From NCBI RefSeq assembly GCF_023284065.1, contig NZ_JAKIKP010000015.1:27044-91043 (forward strand): DNA of 64,000 nucleotides. The letters are read 5' to 3'. This document shows positions 26,317 to 35,157 of the stretch, piece by piece (positions within the stretch are counted from its first letter, which is position 1; each line of letters begins with the position of its first letter). The notes beneath the pieces were generated by a model. That model searched no databases, was not told where the DNA came from, and saw only the letters and a program-made list of their open reading frames with translations. A program made the position numbers and the translations under genes. This stretch comes from Shewanella gaetbuli. Its GTDB lineage: Bacteria; Pseudomonadota; Gammaproteobacteria; Enterobacterales; Shewanellaceae.

Positions 26317-26324
26317 ATATCGGC
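26317..26324 (-). promoter_or_regulatory. Sigma-28-like -10 box for the YjfB-like gene
   Basis: On the minus strand GCCGATAT matches 7 of 8 bases of the FliA -10 GCCGATAA. A TAAA -35 is not present at the expected 15-base distance (TTAT there), so this is only a partial match. Confidence 0.35.
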
Positions 26325-26370
26325 CGTGATGCAAATATAATAAGCATCATTTTGTATCAGGGGTTATAGG

Positions 26371-26399
26371 TTGTGCGCAATTAAAATATGATATTATAT
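26371..26399 (+). promoter_or_regulatory. Probable promoter of ohrR
   Basis: TTGTGC (26371-26376) and TTATAT (26394-26399) are spaced by 17 bases, just before the ohrR ribosome site GAGGAG. The AT-rich -10 region would be a natural place for OhrR autorepression, but I see no clean inverted repeat. Confidence 0.45.
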
Positions 26400-26423
26400 G
26401 GGTAATTATAGAGGAGATTAATC

Positions 26424-26882
26424 ATGTTGCCAGAAGACCCACTCGCCTTAGAAAATCAGGTTTGCTTTTCTTTATATAGTGCCACTAATGCAATGATCAG
26501 AGCTTATCGTCCTTTATTAGACAGTTTATCAATTACTTATCCTCAATATTTGGTGATGATGGTACTGTGGAAAGAGTCGGGTATTAGTGTTAAAACATTG
26601 GGAAAAAAGCTGCATTTAGACTCTGGTACATTAACTCCTTTGCTGAAAAGACTTGAATCTAAAGGTCTGGTAATTCGCGATAGAAGTGAACTGGATGAGC
26701 GTGTCCGGGTGCTACACCTGACGAAAGAAGGTCAGGCATTGCGTCAACAAGCGCAAGATATCCCTGAGATCATGCGTTGTAAAGTTGGTGGGGATTTAGC
26801 TCAGCTTCAGCAGCTAAAGCAATTATGTGATAACGCATTAAAGATGATGAATACTGGAAAGGCCGATAGTTGTGAAGTGTGA
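26424..26882 (+). CDS. ohrR: OhrR, organic-peroxide-sensing MarR-family repressor
   Basis: This 152-aa winged-helix repressor senses organic hydroperoxides through an N-terminal Cys. The reactive Cys is in LENQVCFSLYSA (Cys13), and the two Tyr partners are in ITYPQYLVMMVLW. The DNA-recognition helix region LHLDSGTLTPLLKRLESKGL is typical of OhrR. No ohr peroxidase gene is adjacent, unlike the usual arrangement. The stop overlaps the GTG start of rlmC (26872), so the two are translationally coupled. Confidence 0.88.
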   Translation: MLPEDPLALENQVCFSLYSATNAMIRAYRPLLDSLSITYPQYLVMMVLWKESGISVKTLGKKLHLDSGTLTPLLKRLESKGLVIRDRSELDERVRVLHLTKEGQALRQQAQDIPEIMRCKVGGDLAQLQQLKQLCDNALKMMNTGKADSCEV

Positions 26883-28026
26883 TTTTTTTGAAAAAGGGGA
26901 TTGCTTATCTTGTGCTGATATTCAATTGGATATGGCTGAGCAACTGGCACGTAAACAAGCAAAGTTACAGCAGTATTTTACAGGGTTGTCAGTAAGTGAT
27001 TGGCTTGAACCCATTGAAAGTCAAGCAGGTGGGTTTCGTAATAAAGCCAAAATGGTGGTGTTGGGTGCGGCTCATCAACCCATTTTGGGTATCGTAAACC
27101 CTCAAGGTAATCCCATTAGTTTATGCAATTGCCCTTTGTATCCAAAAGATATGCAGTTATTGCTAAATCGGTTGCAGCTGTTTGTTCAGCAAGCGGGGAT
27201 TCCGCCTTATCGAGTTGATAAAAGTAAAGGTGAGCTTAAGTTTATTTTATTGACCCGCAGCTTTGTTTCGGGCGAGTTTATGCTGCGATTTGTACTAAGA
27301 AGTGAACAAGCTATCGAGCGTATTAAACGTGAGCTGCCTAAGTTACAGGCTGAATTTCCGAAAATTAGTTTAGTGTCGGTAAATATCCAGCCCGTACACA
27401 TGGCCATTTTAGAAGGCGAACAAGAAATCTTTTTAACCGAGCAAACTCGGCTGGCAGATCAATTTAATGATGTGCCTTTGTATATTCGCCCGAAAAGCTT
27501 TTTTCAAACCAACCCTGAAGTTGCGCAGCAGCTTTATCAAACTGCCCGTGAATGGGTGGCAGAATTTAATCCAAGCCACATCTGGGACTTATTCTGTGGT
27601 GTAGGCGGGTTTGGGCTACATTGTGCCAGCCAATCTATTCGGTTAACCGGTATTGAAATTGAGCCTGAGGCCATTGCCTGTGCCAAAATGTCGGCAGCCC
27701 AGATGGGGCTGAGTGATATTCACTTTCGAGCCATCGATTCAACCGACTTTGCCAACGGTATTGCACCAGAAGACAAGCCAGACTTAATCATTGTGAACCC
27801 GCCTCGTCGTGGCATTGGTGAAAGCTTGTGTCATGCGTTAAGCCAGTTTGCACCTAAAGCGATTGTGTATTCCAGTTGTAACCCTAAAACCTTGGTTAAA
27901 GATTTAGCGATGATTAGCGGTTACCAAATTACCAAAGTTCAGCTTTTTGATATGTTCCCCCATACTGATCACTATGAAGTGTTGGTGATGCTAGAAAAAT
28001 CAGCTTTACAAAATAGATATAATTAG
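26872..28026 (+). CDS. rlmC: 23S rRNA (uracil-747-C5)-methyltransferase
   Basis: RlmC (RumB) methylates U747 of 23S rRNA with SAM and carries a 4Fe-4S cluster. Cluster cysteines lie in the N-terminal CDFFEKGDCLSC and in LCNCPLYP. The SAM domain shows WDLFCGVGGFGLHCAS, and the catalytic part shows NPPRRGIG and YSSCNPKTL with the nucleophilic Cys. The N-terminus lacks a TRAM domain, as expected for RlmC. 384 aa is normal. It starts with GTG inside the end of ohrR. Confidence 0.94.
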   Translation: MKCDFFEKGDCLSCADIQLDMAEQLARKQAKLQQYFTGLSVSDWLEPIESQAGGFRNKAKMVVLGAAHQPILGIVNPQGNPISLCNCPLYPKDMQLLLNRLQLFVQQAGIPPYRVDKSKGELKFILLTRSFVSGEFMLRFVLRSEQAIERIKRELPKLQAEFPKISLVSVNIQPVHMAILEGEQEIFLTEQTRLADQFNDVPLYIRPKSFFQTNPEVAQQLYQTAREWVAEFNPSHIWDLFCGVGGFGLHCASQSIRLTGIEIEPEAIACAKMSAAQMGLSDIHFRAIDSTDFANGIAPEDKPDLIIVNPPRRGIGESLCHALSQFAPKAIVYSSCNPKTLVKDLAMISGYQITKVQLFDMFPHTDHYEVLVMLEKSALQNRYN

Positions 28027-28127
28027 CACATGTCATAACAAGTTCATATTTCTGTCATAAACTAATATGGTTTACGTGTATTCGTTTACGACAATGATGA
28101 ACCAGTGAATTACAGGAAGTTACCAAT

Positions 28128-29282
28128 ATGATATGGCAAATTTTTAGTCGGTTTTTAGCTTTGGGGTTGATCAGCTTTGGCGGCCCTGCAGCGCATATAG
28201 GCTACTTCAGAGAAACTTTCGTCAAAGAACTTAATTGGCTAGATGAGAAACAATACGGCAGTATTGTTGCTCTAAGCCAATTTATGCCTGGTCCGGGTTC
28301 TAGCCAAGTTGGTTTTGCTATTGGTTATCATAAAGGTGGACTTGCGGGGGCTTTGGCCGCTTTTTTAGGTTTTACTTTACCGTCTTTTTTACTGTTGTTT
28401 TTGTTTGCCGTGACCAGTGCTAAATGGTTGCAGGTAGATGCCGTTGCAGGGGCCATACATGGCTTAAAGTTACTTGCTGTAGTGGTAGTAGCTGATGCGA
28501 CGTTAGCAATGTTTAAACAATATTGTCAGCGAAAAACGGCCCAATGTTTAATGCTAGCAACGGCTTTTTGTTTGTTAGTTATCCCTTCTTTACTGACCCA
28601 AATGGTGGTGTTAGCTGTTGCTGCTGTTATCGGGTGTTTAGTACTAACCCGAGGTGACAATATTTCACCTGAAACCCCGCATATAAAATTGAATTATTCA
28701 TGGTTAGGCTTATTTATTATCGGCTTAGTCGCATCGTTTTTTCTGGCCAACAAGCCTGACAGTGTTGGGCAAATATTCGGCCAATTTTATCAGGTAGGCA
28801 GTTTAGTGTTTGGTGGGGGTCATGTTGTGCTGCCATTACTTGAAGCCAATGTGGGTGAGCTTGTTACCCAAGACCGTTTTTTAACAGGTTATGCATTAGC
28901 GCAAGCCATTCCCGGGCCAATGTTCACTTTGGCGACATTTCTTGGCGCTGATATTTGGCAAGAATCTCCGATGTTGGGGGCAATAGTGGCTACGGTTGCC
29001 ATTTTTGTTCCAGGTTTTTTATTAATGCTAGTAGGGCTGAAAAGTTGGCATGCAATTAGCCAGCGTCCGGTGATAGCGGGTGGGTTAGCGGGCGTTAATT
29101 CGGCCGTTGTGGGCTTACTGTTGGCAGCGCTGTATCAGCCGGTATTCACGACAGGGGTGATGTCTAGCTTAGATATGGGACTGGTATTGGTTGGTTTTGG
29201 CGTGTTAAAAGTGGCTAAACCCAATATTGTGCTGTTGGTTATTGGCTTTGCTATGGCTGGGTCAGCGGTTTCTATGCTGTAA
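28128..29282 (+). CDS. chrA: Chromate transporter ChrA
   Basis: This CHR-family membrane protein of 384 aa exports chromate and gives resistance. It has the two-repeat structure of long-chain ChrA: the first half begins FGGPAAHIGYFRETFV with ALSQFMPGPGSSQVGFAIG, and the second half has FGGGHVVLPLLEA with ALAQAIPGPMFTLATFLG. The paired P-G-P motifs are clear. AGGAAG precedes the ATG. It is single, with a 16-base palindrome (29296-29311) after the stop. Confidence 0.92.
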   Translation: MIWQIFSRFLALGLISFGGPAAHIGYFRETFVKELNWLDEKQYGSIVALSQFMPGPGSSQVGFAIGYHKGGLAGALAAFLGFTLPSFLLLFLFAVTSAKWLQVDAVAGAIHGLKLLAVVVVADATLAMFKQYCQRKTAQCLMLATAFCLLVIPSLLTQMVVLAVAAVIGCLVLTRGDNISPETPHIKLNYSWLGLFIIGLVASFFLANKPDSVGQIFGQFYQVGSLVFGGGHVVLPLLEANVGELVTQDRFLTGYALAQAIPGPMFTLATFLGADIWQESPMLGAIVATVAIFVPGFLLMLVGLKSWHAISQRPVIAGGLAGVNSAVVGLLLAALYQPVFTTGVMSSLDMGLVLVGFGVLKVAKPNIVLLVIGFAMAGSAVSML

Positions 29283-29419
29283 GTGTCTGTGTTGAATATC
29301 AATATTGATATACGTTACGCTTTTTTAAATAAAAGTGTGAAGCGAATATGTGTTTCTTCCTAAAAAATCTCATACCCAAACTATAATTACTTAAATAATT
29401 ATAAAGAGGGTAACTCGTC

Positions 29420-31084
29420 ATGAAAAATTTATCCCTACGCAATAAGCTTTTGGCATTATCCTTAGTGCCATTAACGCTCATTTTAGGCGTAGTTTTGGTG
29501 CTTTTTTATTACAACGAAACTCAGTCGTTAACCAGTGATATTAAAGACTTCAGAGAACAACTCATCTTAGAACGTAAAAACCAATTAAAAGAAGCGGTTG
29601 AAATTGCCCAAGGGGTGGTTGAGCATCAACTTGCGCTAGGTGATAGTGGTAATGTGAATGATGCGTTGCGTAATTTACGTTTTGGTTCAGCCGGTTACTT
29701 TTATATGTATGACACTGACGGGGTGAATGTTTTTCATGCCTTAACGCCTAGTCTTGAAGGTCAAAATAAAATTGATATGACCGACCCTAGCGGTAATAAA
29801 ATTATTGTTGGCTTACTGAATGCTGCGCAAAATGGTGATGGTAATTTTACTTATTATTATCAAAAGCCTAATACTGATGGATTGACTGAAAAGTTAGGCT
29901 TTGCCGTTATGGTGCCTGGAACGAATTGGATGCTAGGCTCTGGTGCTTATATTGATGATATTGAACAAGTTACCAGTGAGTTTAAAGCTATTCAGTCTGA
30001 AAAAATGATCAGCCACCTTGTCATGTTTATTGTCATTACCACAGGTTTAGCGTCTTTGACCGCATTTGGCGTTATTGTTGTGGCAAAAGTGATGGTTCAA
30101 CCCATAGAGAATATGGCTGAGTCATTAAATGATATTGCCAAAGGTGAAGGGGATTTAACCAAACGATTAACCATTAAGGGCAATGATGAAATCGCTAAAC
30201 TCGGTTTAGCTTTTAATCAGTTTGTTGATAAGTTACAGCATATTATTGGTGATGTAGCGGTAGCAACCCATGAAGTTAAGCAAGCCGCCGTGACCATTAA
30301 TGGACAAACAGTCACGATTTCTGAAAAGCTTTACAGTCACAATAGTGAAATAGACCAAATTGTCACTGCGATAACTGAAATGTCGGCCACAGCACATGAT
30401 GTGGCTCAAAATACCAATCAAGTTGCAGAATCAACCGATGTTGCCACAGGCTATGTGATGCAGGCGCAAGAATGCGTGGACAACTCATTAAATGAAGTAT
30501 CGCAACTGATGTCGCAAATTGATCGTGCAGCTAATAACATTCAATCTTTGAATGAGCAGTCTAAGAAAATTAATTCGGTCTTAAGCGTTATTGGCGGGAT
30601 TGCAGAGCAAACTAATTTGCTTGCGTTAAATGCGGCTATTGAAGCGGCAAGGGCGGGCGAGCAGGGCCGAGGTTTTGCGGTTGTTGCTGATGAAGTTAGA
30701 AACCTAGCCAGCCGAACTCAAGCTAGTACCGTGGAAATTAACGAGATGTTGAATGAGTTACATAAGTCTGTTTCTCAAGCCGTCAGTGCTATGGAAGAAA
30801 GCCAAAAAAGTGGCGTGCGTTCAGTTGAGTCATCTAAAGCGATTTCTGAAAGCTTAGGTGCAGTAACCTCATCGGTAACAAACATTAATGATATGAGCAC
30901 CCATATCGCGACGGCTGCAACGGAGCAAAGTTCGGTGACAGAAGAAATTAATCGCAATATCACTTCGGTGCAAGAAATTGTTAATGAGCTGCTCGCTTCA
31001 AGTCAGCAAGCGGCTGAGGTCAGTACCTCTGTTGCTGAGTCGGGTAACAATTTAGATCGCTTAGTGGGGCAGTTTAAAGTGTAG
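29420..31084 (+). CDS. Methyl-accepting chemotaxis protein (sCache_2)
   Basis: This 554-aa chemoreceptor has an N-terminal membrane helix (NKLLALSLVPLTLILGVVLV). A periplasmic single-Cache domain (about 40-195) follows, with RFGSAGYFYMYDTDGVNVFH and GTNWMLGSGAYIDDIE. Then come a second helix, HAMP (MVQPIENMAESLNDIAKGEG) and the cytoplasmic signalling domain with hairpin tip EQTNLLALNAAIEAARAGEQ. No CheR-binding pentapeptide is seen at the C-terminus. sCache_2 domains often sense small organic acids; the ligand here is unknown. A terminator follows. Confidence 0.95.
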   Translation: MKNLSLRNKLLALSLVPLTLILGVVLVLFYYNETQSLTSDIKDFREQLILERKNQLKEAVEIAQGVVEHQLALGDSGNVNDALRNLRFGSAGYFYMYDTDGVNVFHALTPSLEGQNKIDMTDPSGNKIIVGLLNAAQNGDGNFTYYYQKPNTDGLTEKLGFAVMVPGTNWMLGSGAYIDDIEQVTSEFKAIQSEKMISHLVMFIVITTGLASLTAFGVIVVAKVMVQPIENMAESLNDIAKGEGDLTKRLTIKGNDEIAKLGLAFNQFVDKLQHIIGDVAVATHEVKQAAVTINGQTVTISEKLYSHNSEIDQIVTAITEMSATAHDVAQNTNQVAESTDVATGYVMQAQECVDNSLNEVSQLMSQIDRAANNIQSLNEQSKKINSVLSVIGGIAEQTNLLALNAAIEAARAGEQGRGFAVVADEVRNLASRTQASTVEINEMLNELHKSVSQAVSAMEESQKSGVRSVESSKAISESLGAVTSSVTNINDMSTHIATAATEQSSVTEEINRNITSVQEIVNELLASSQQAAEVSTSVAESGNNLDRLVGQFKV

Positions 31085-31113
31085 AAATAACCATAAGCTT
31101 AGGCTTTACTTCA

Positions 31114-31147
31114 AAATGAACCGTTAAATCAGCGGTTCATTTTTTTG
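31114..31147 (+). terminator. Terminator after the chemoreceptor gene
   Basis: The AAATGAACCG / CGGTTCATTT stem is followed by a T-run; it overlaps the last codons of the convergent channel gene. Confidence 0.8.
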
Positions 31148-32136
31148 ACGAAAACCACCACAAACAAGGCGATTGTAAAGCTACCCGTAAAAGCCTCTAT
31201 TGCGGCAATTGCCCGCGAAAACCCTATGGGGGTAAAGTCTCCATACCCCAATGTCGTGAAGGTGACAACGGAATAGTAAATACAATTAAAAAATAGGCTG
31301 ATATTTTGGATAATGCTATTGCTAAAATGAAACTGGTGAATTTGATTGTCGTAACTGAGCCCTGTAAAGAAATAACATATGGCACAAACTAAAATAAGCG
31401 CTAATGAAAAACCAATTACCCTTAATGGCGCTTCACCATAACCACAAAATAGGTCAATAGATTTTGAAATAATGCGTTCCATCGACCATCTTGGCATTTG
31501 ATGTCGGCGCATAATTAACTCTTTGCGCATAAAGTCACCGGCCATGGCGAATAGCCCTTCTCTATCGGCTGATTTCCGCAGGTCTCGATAAATTTCCTCG
31601 GCTTGTTCAAAGTAATCTAGCGCAATTTCCTCTTCCCCTAGTTTTTCAGCATCTCGGGCTAATTTTTCTTGTTTAATTTGTTTGCCAACACATATATTTT
31701 CAATTTTTGCACCGTTCCATTTTACCCCTAATAAATTAGTGTTGGTAAAATTGGCGCAATGGACATTCGCATCACGTAAGTCTGCTTTCATTATGCTGGC
31801 ATGATTTAAATTAAGGTTGAACATATGTGCGCCTTTTAAATTGGCGCGATAGAGCTCGGCATGGCTCATATCAAACCCAGCCTTAGAATGATGTTTAACT
31901 AAATCAATTCCGCTGAGCTCAGCCCGTTTTAAGTAAATTCCACGCAACATACCGCCCCCTCTAGCAAAAGCCTCTAATCTGGCTTTATCATCAGGGTTAT
32001 TTTTAATAATACGAGGGTCATGCCAGTAACACAGGCCGGAAGGCTCGGCAACTTCATGGCAAGAAAACCCTTCATCTTCATGGTAGCAGCAGGTTGGCTT
32101 TTCTTCGGTCATGATTAAAGTATAGTCGGTGTTCAC
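31129..32136 (-). CDS. Pentapeptide-repeat protein with potassium-channel pore
   Basis: This 335-aa protein has a Cys/His-rich N-terminus (EEKPTCCYHEDEGFSCHEVA, then LCYWHDP). A pentapeptide-repeat block follows (about 60-150, for example LYRANLKGAHMFNLNLNHAS). Then there is a helical linker and a C-terminal two-helix ion-channel module with pore helix and filter TTLGYGDFTP. The filter GYGD indicates potassium selectivity. The cytoplasmic repeat domain could gate or anchor the channel. The N-terminal Cys/His cluster may bind metal. Confidence 0.88.
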   Translation of the reverse strand: MNTDYTLIMTEEKPTCCYHEDEGFSCHEVAEPSGLCYWHDPRIIKNNPDDKARLEAFARGGGMLRGIYLKRAELSGIDLVKHHSKAGFDMSHAELYRANLKGAHMFNLNLNHASIMKADLRDANVHCANFTNTNLLGVKWNGAKIENICVGKQIKQEKLARDAEKLGEEEIALDYFEQAEEIYRDLRKSADREGLFAMAGDFMRKELIMRRHQMPRWSMERIISKSIDLFCGYGEAPLRVIGFSLALILVCAICYFFTGLSYDNQIHQFHFSNSIIQNISLFFNCIYYSVVTFTTLGYGDFTPIGFSRAIAAIEAFTGSFTIALFVVVFVKKMNR

Positions 32137-32331
32137 GTCGTTGCAGGCGAGTCTTGTTGAAGCGACTTTTTGCAGTTTAAGGGCTATTTTTTATGATTAT
32201 TGGTTCACTCAAAATCGTATCCTAAAAAAATTCGTCTTCAAAGATAAACAGCCCCTAGGTTTAGTGTGCTGCATGGGGTAAAATGTGCCGTTAAACCTTT
32301 AGGTCACTTATTTAGTTAAAGTTGAAAATTC

Positions 32332-33430
32332 ATGTTTGAAGTTAATCCGGTAAAATTCAAAATTAAGGAGCTTGCTGAACGCACAGAGCTTCTTAGGGGG
32401 TACCTTTGACTACGCTGCTAAAAGCGAGCGTTTAGAAGAGGTTAGCCGAGAGCTTGAAAGCTCTGAAGTGTGGAATGAACCTGAGCGTGCACAAGCACTA
32501 GGTAAAGAACGTTCAGCCCTAGAAGCAGTGGTAAAAACCATTGACGATATGGATAACGGTCTTGAGGATGTGGAAGGCTTATTAGAACTCGCCGTTGAAG
32601 AAAACGATCAAGATACTTTTGATGATGCTAGCGAAGAAATTGCCGCCCTTGAAGCCCGTCTTGCTGACTTAGAGTTTCGCCGTATGTTTGCCGGTAAAAA
32701 CGATGCAGCAAGCTGTTATCTTGATATTCAATCTGGCTCTGGTGGTACCGAAGCGCAAGATTGGGCCAATATGGTTTTACGCATGTATTTGCGTTGGGGT
32801 GAAGCCCATGACTTTAACCCTGAATTAATTGAAGTGACCGCCGGTGATGTTGCCGGTATTAAAGGTGCAACAGTAAAGTTTACCGGTGAATATGCCTTTG
32901 GTTGGTTACGCACCGAAACCGGCGTACATCGTTTAGTGAGAAAGTCACCTTTTGATTCTTCTGGTAAACGCCACACCTCATTTTGTTCAGTATTTGTTTA
33001 CCCTGAAATTGAAGACGATATTGAAATCGACATCAATCCATCTGATTTACGTATTGATACCTATCGCGCCTCTGGTGCCGGTGGTCAGCACGTCAACAAA
33101 ACGGATTCAGCGGTACGTATTACCCATTTACCGACAAATACTGTGGTGCAATGTCAAAACGATCGCTCACAACATAAAAACCGTGACTCAGCCTTTAAAC
33201 AGTTAAAAGCTAAGTTATACGAATTAGAAATGCACAAACAAAACGCCGATAAGCAAGCCGCAGAAGACGCTAAGTCTGATATCGGTTGGGGTAGCCAAAT
33301 TCGTTCATACGTATTAGACGATGCCCGTATTAAAGATTTACGCACCGGTGTTGAAAACCGAAATACCCAAAGTGTCTTAGATGGCGATTTGGACAAGTTT
33401 ATTGAAGCTAGCCTTAAATCTGGCCTTTAA
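32332..33430 (+). CDS. prfB: Peptide chain release factor 2, with programmed +1 frameshift
   Basis: RF2 reads UAA and UGA stops. Translation starts at ATG 32332; after 25 codons an in-frame TGA (32407-32409) is bypassed by a +1 shift at CTT-TGA-C. An internal SD-like AGGGGG (32395-32400) stimulates the shift, as in E. coli. Reading resumes at GAC 32408 to give 365 aa. The RF2 recognition motif SPF is in VRKSPFDSSG, and the catalytic GGQ is in GAGGQHVNKTDSAVR. lysS follows 12 bases after the stop, the usual prfB-lysS operon. Confidence 0.97.
32389..32410 (+). promoter_or_regulatory. RF2 autoregulatory frameshift site
   Basis: The site is AGGGGG, then TAC, then CTT TGA C. When RF2 is scarce, slow termination at TGA favours the +1 shift and makes more RF2. 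All elements, including the C after the stop, are intact. Confidence 0.95.
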
Positions 33431-33442
33431 CGAGAGAAGAAG

Positions 33443-34945
33443 ATGACTGAACAAACTCAAGATGAAAACAAGTTAATTGCAGAACGTCGTGCAAAGTTAG
33501 ACCACATTCGCACGAACTGCCCAGCAAATGGTCACCCAAATAACTTCGATCGAAAACACAAGGCGGCTGATATTCAAGCTGAGTATGGTCAGTACTCAAA
33601 AGCTGAGTTAGAAGAAATGGGCATTCAACGCTCTATTGCTGGTCGTGTAATGGCTAAGCGTGGTCCATTTTTGGTGATTCAAGATGTGTCAGGCCGTATT
33701 CAAGCCTACGCAGGTAAAGACGTTCAAAAAGATTTAAAAGCCACTTACCAAGGTTTAGATATTGGTGACATCGTGGGTGTGACTGGGCAACTTCACCTTT
33801 CTGGTAAAGGTGACTTATACGTCAATATGGAACAGTACCAATTATTGACTAAAGCGCTACGTCCACTACCTGAAAAGTTCCATGGTTTAACTGACCAAGA
33901 AACGCGTTACCGCCAACGTTACGTTGACTTAATTGTTAACGAAGACTCACGCGAAGCCTTTATTATGCGTTCTAAAGTGGTTACAGCTATCCGTAACTTT
34001 ATGGTTAAAAAAGAGTTTATGGAAGTAGAAACCCCAATGATGCACAGCATTCCAGGTGGTGCTTCAGCACGTCCATTTGTGACTCACCATAATGCGTTAG
34101 ACATCGAAATGTACCTACGTATTGCGCCAGAACTTTACCTAAAACGTCTAGTTGTAGGCGGCTTTGAGCGTGTATTTGAAATTAACCGTAACTTCCGTAA
34201 TGAAGGTTTATCACCTCGCCATAACCCAGAATTCACCATGATGGAATTCTATATGGCGTATGCTGATTACAAAGACTTAATGGATTTAACCGAAGAGATG
34301 TTAAGCTCAATTGCCACTGAGCTTTGCGGTTCTCCACAGCTTCCATACGGCGAGCACACGGTTGACTTTGGTGGCCCATATGCGCGTTTAAGCATGTTGG
34401 ACGCGATTAAGAAATACAACCCAGATAATGCCACTATCCAGTCTATGACTTATGAAGAAGTGAAAGACCTTGAGTTTATGCGTAATTTGGCGAAAAGCCT
34501 CGGCATGACCATTGAAAAATTCTGGACTTGTGGTCAGTTACTTGAAGAAATCTTTGGTGAAACCGCAGAACCTAAGTTAATGCAACCTACGTTCATTACC
34601 GGTTACCCAGCTGATATTTCTCCGCTAGCGCGTCGTAATGATGAAAACCATTTCATTACTGATCGTTTTGAGTTCTTTATTGGTGGCCGTGAAGTGGCTA
34701 ACGGGTTCTCTGAGCTTAATGATGCAGAAGACCAAGATAACCGCTTTAAAGCACAGGTTGATGCAAAAGATGCGGGTGATGATGAAGCTATGTTCTACGA
34801 TGCTGATTATATTACTGCACTAGAGCACGGCCTACCGCCTACAGCGGGTCAGGGTATTGGTATTGACCGTTTGGTGATGCTATTTACTAATACTCACACT
34901 ATTCGTGACGTGATTTTATTCCCTGCAATGCGCCCACAAGGCTAA
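33443..34945 (+). CDS. lysS: Lysyl-tRNA synthetase (class II)
   Basis: This enzyme charges tRNA-Lys with lysine using ATP. At 500 aa it has an N-terminal OB-fold anticodon-binding domain (about 60-150, GRVMAKRGPFLVIQDVSG). The class II core follows, with motif 1 around MEVETPMMHSIPGG, motif 2 in FEINRNFRNEG then HNPEFTMMEFY, and motif 3 GIGIDRLVMLFTN near the end. AGAGAAGAAG lies upstream of the ATG. It is the second gene of the prfB-lysS operon and ends at a strong terminator. Confidence 0.97.
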   Translation: MTEQTQDENKLIAERRAKLDHIRTNCPANGHPNNFDRKHKAADIQAEYGQYSKAELEEMGIQRSIAGRVMAKRGPFLVIQDVSGRIQAYAGKDVQKDLKATYQGLDIGDIVGVTGQLHLSGKGDLYVNMEQYQLLTKALRPLPEKFHGLTDQETRYRQRYVDLIVNEDSREAFIMRSKVVTAIRNFMVKKEFMEVETPMMHSIPGGASARPFVTHHNALDIEMYLRIAPELYLKRLVVGGFERVFEINRNFRNEGLSPRHNPEFTMMEFYMAYADYKDLMDLTEEMLSSIATELCGSPQLPYGEHTVDFGGPYARLSMLDAIKKYNPDNATIQSMTYEEVKDLEFMRNLAKSLGMTIEKFWTCGQLLEEIFGETAEPKLMQPTFITGYPADISPLARRNDENHFITDRFEFFIGGREVANGFSELNDAEDQDNRFKAQVDAKDAGDDEAMFYDADYITALEHGLPPTAGQGIGIDRLVMLFTNTHTIRDVILFPAMRPQG

Positions 34946-34994
34946 TTATTGTAATGGAATTGCTTGGCTGAATCAGTTAAAGCTTAATAAAAAT

Positions 34995-35021
34995 ACCAGC
35001 CTATATGGCTGGTGTTTTTTT
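34995..35021 (+). terminator. Terminator of prfB-lysS
   Basis: ACCAGCC (34995-35001) pairs with GGCTGGT (35007-35013), followed by G and a T-run (35015-35021). Confidence 0.88.
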
Positions 35022-35061
35022 GCGCTATACTTCTTTGCGCAATACTTTTTTGCGCAATAAT
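35016..35061. repeat. Short tandem repeat of TGCGC(A/T)ATAC-type units
   Basis: Three consecutive units of about 15 bases share the core TTTGCGCAATAC: TTTTGCGCTATAC, TCTTTGCGCAATAC and TTTTTTGCGCAATAA. They lie directly after the lysS terminator, in the non-coding gap before the helicase gene. No function is evident. Confidence 0.6.
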
Positions 35062-35091
35062 AGGGTGTTTTGTGTAATAAAAGCCAGATAC

Positions 35092-35125
35092 AAAAAATCC
35101 AATATCATCGCTGATATTGGATTTT
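35092..35125 (-). terminator. Terminator of the DEAD-box helicase gene
   Basis: Fourteen-bp arms (35094-35107 and 35112-35125) close a 4-base loop. On the minus strand a T-run follows. It lies 33 bases after the helicase stop. Confidence 0.88.
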
Positions 35126-35157
35126 AGTGTTAAACCAAGATGGTTAATCTTATAAGA

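Noticed and set aside
32372..32410. prfB considered as a frameshifted pseudogene
   Set aside because: The break is the conserved programmed +1 frameshift with AGGGGG and CTT TGA C intact.
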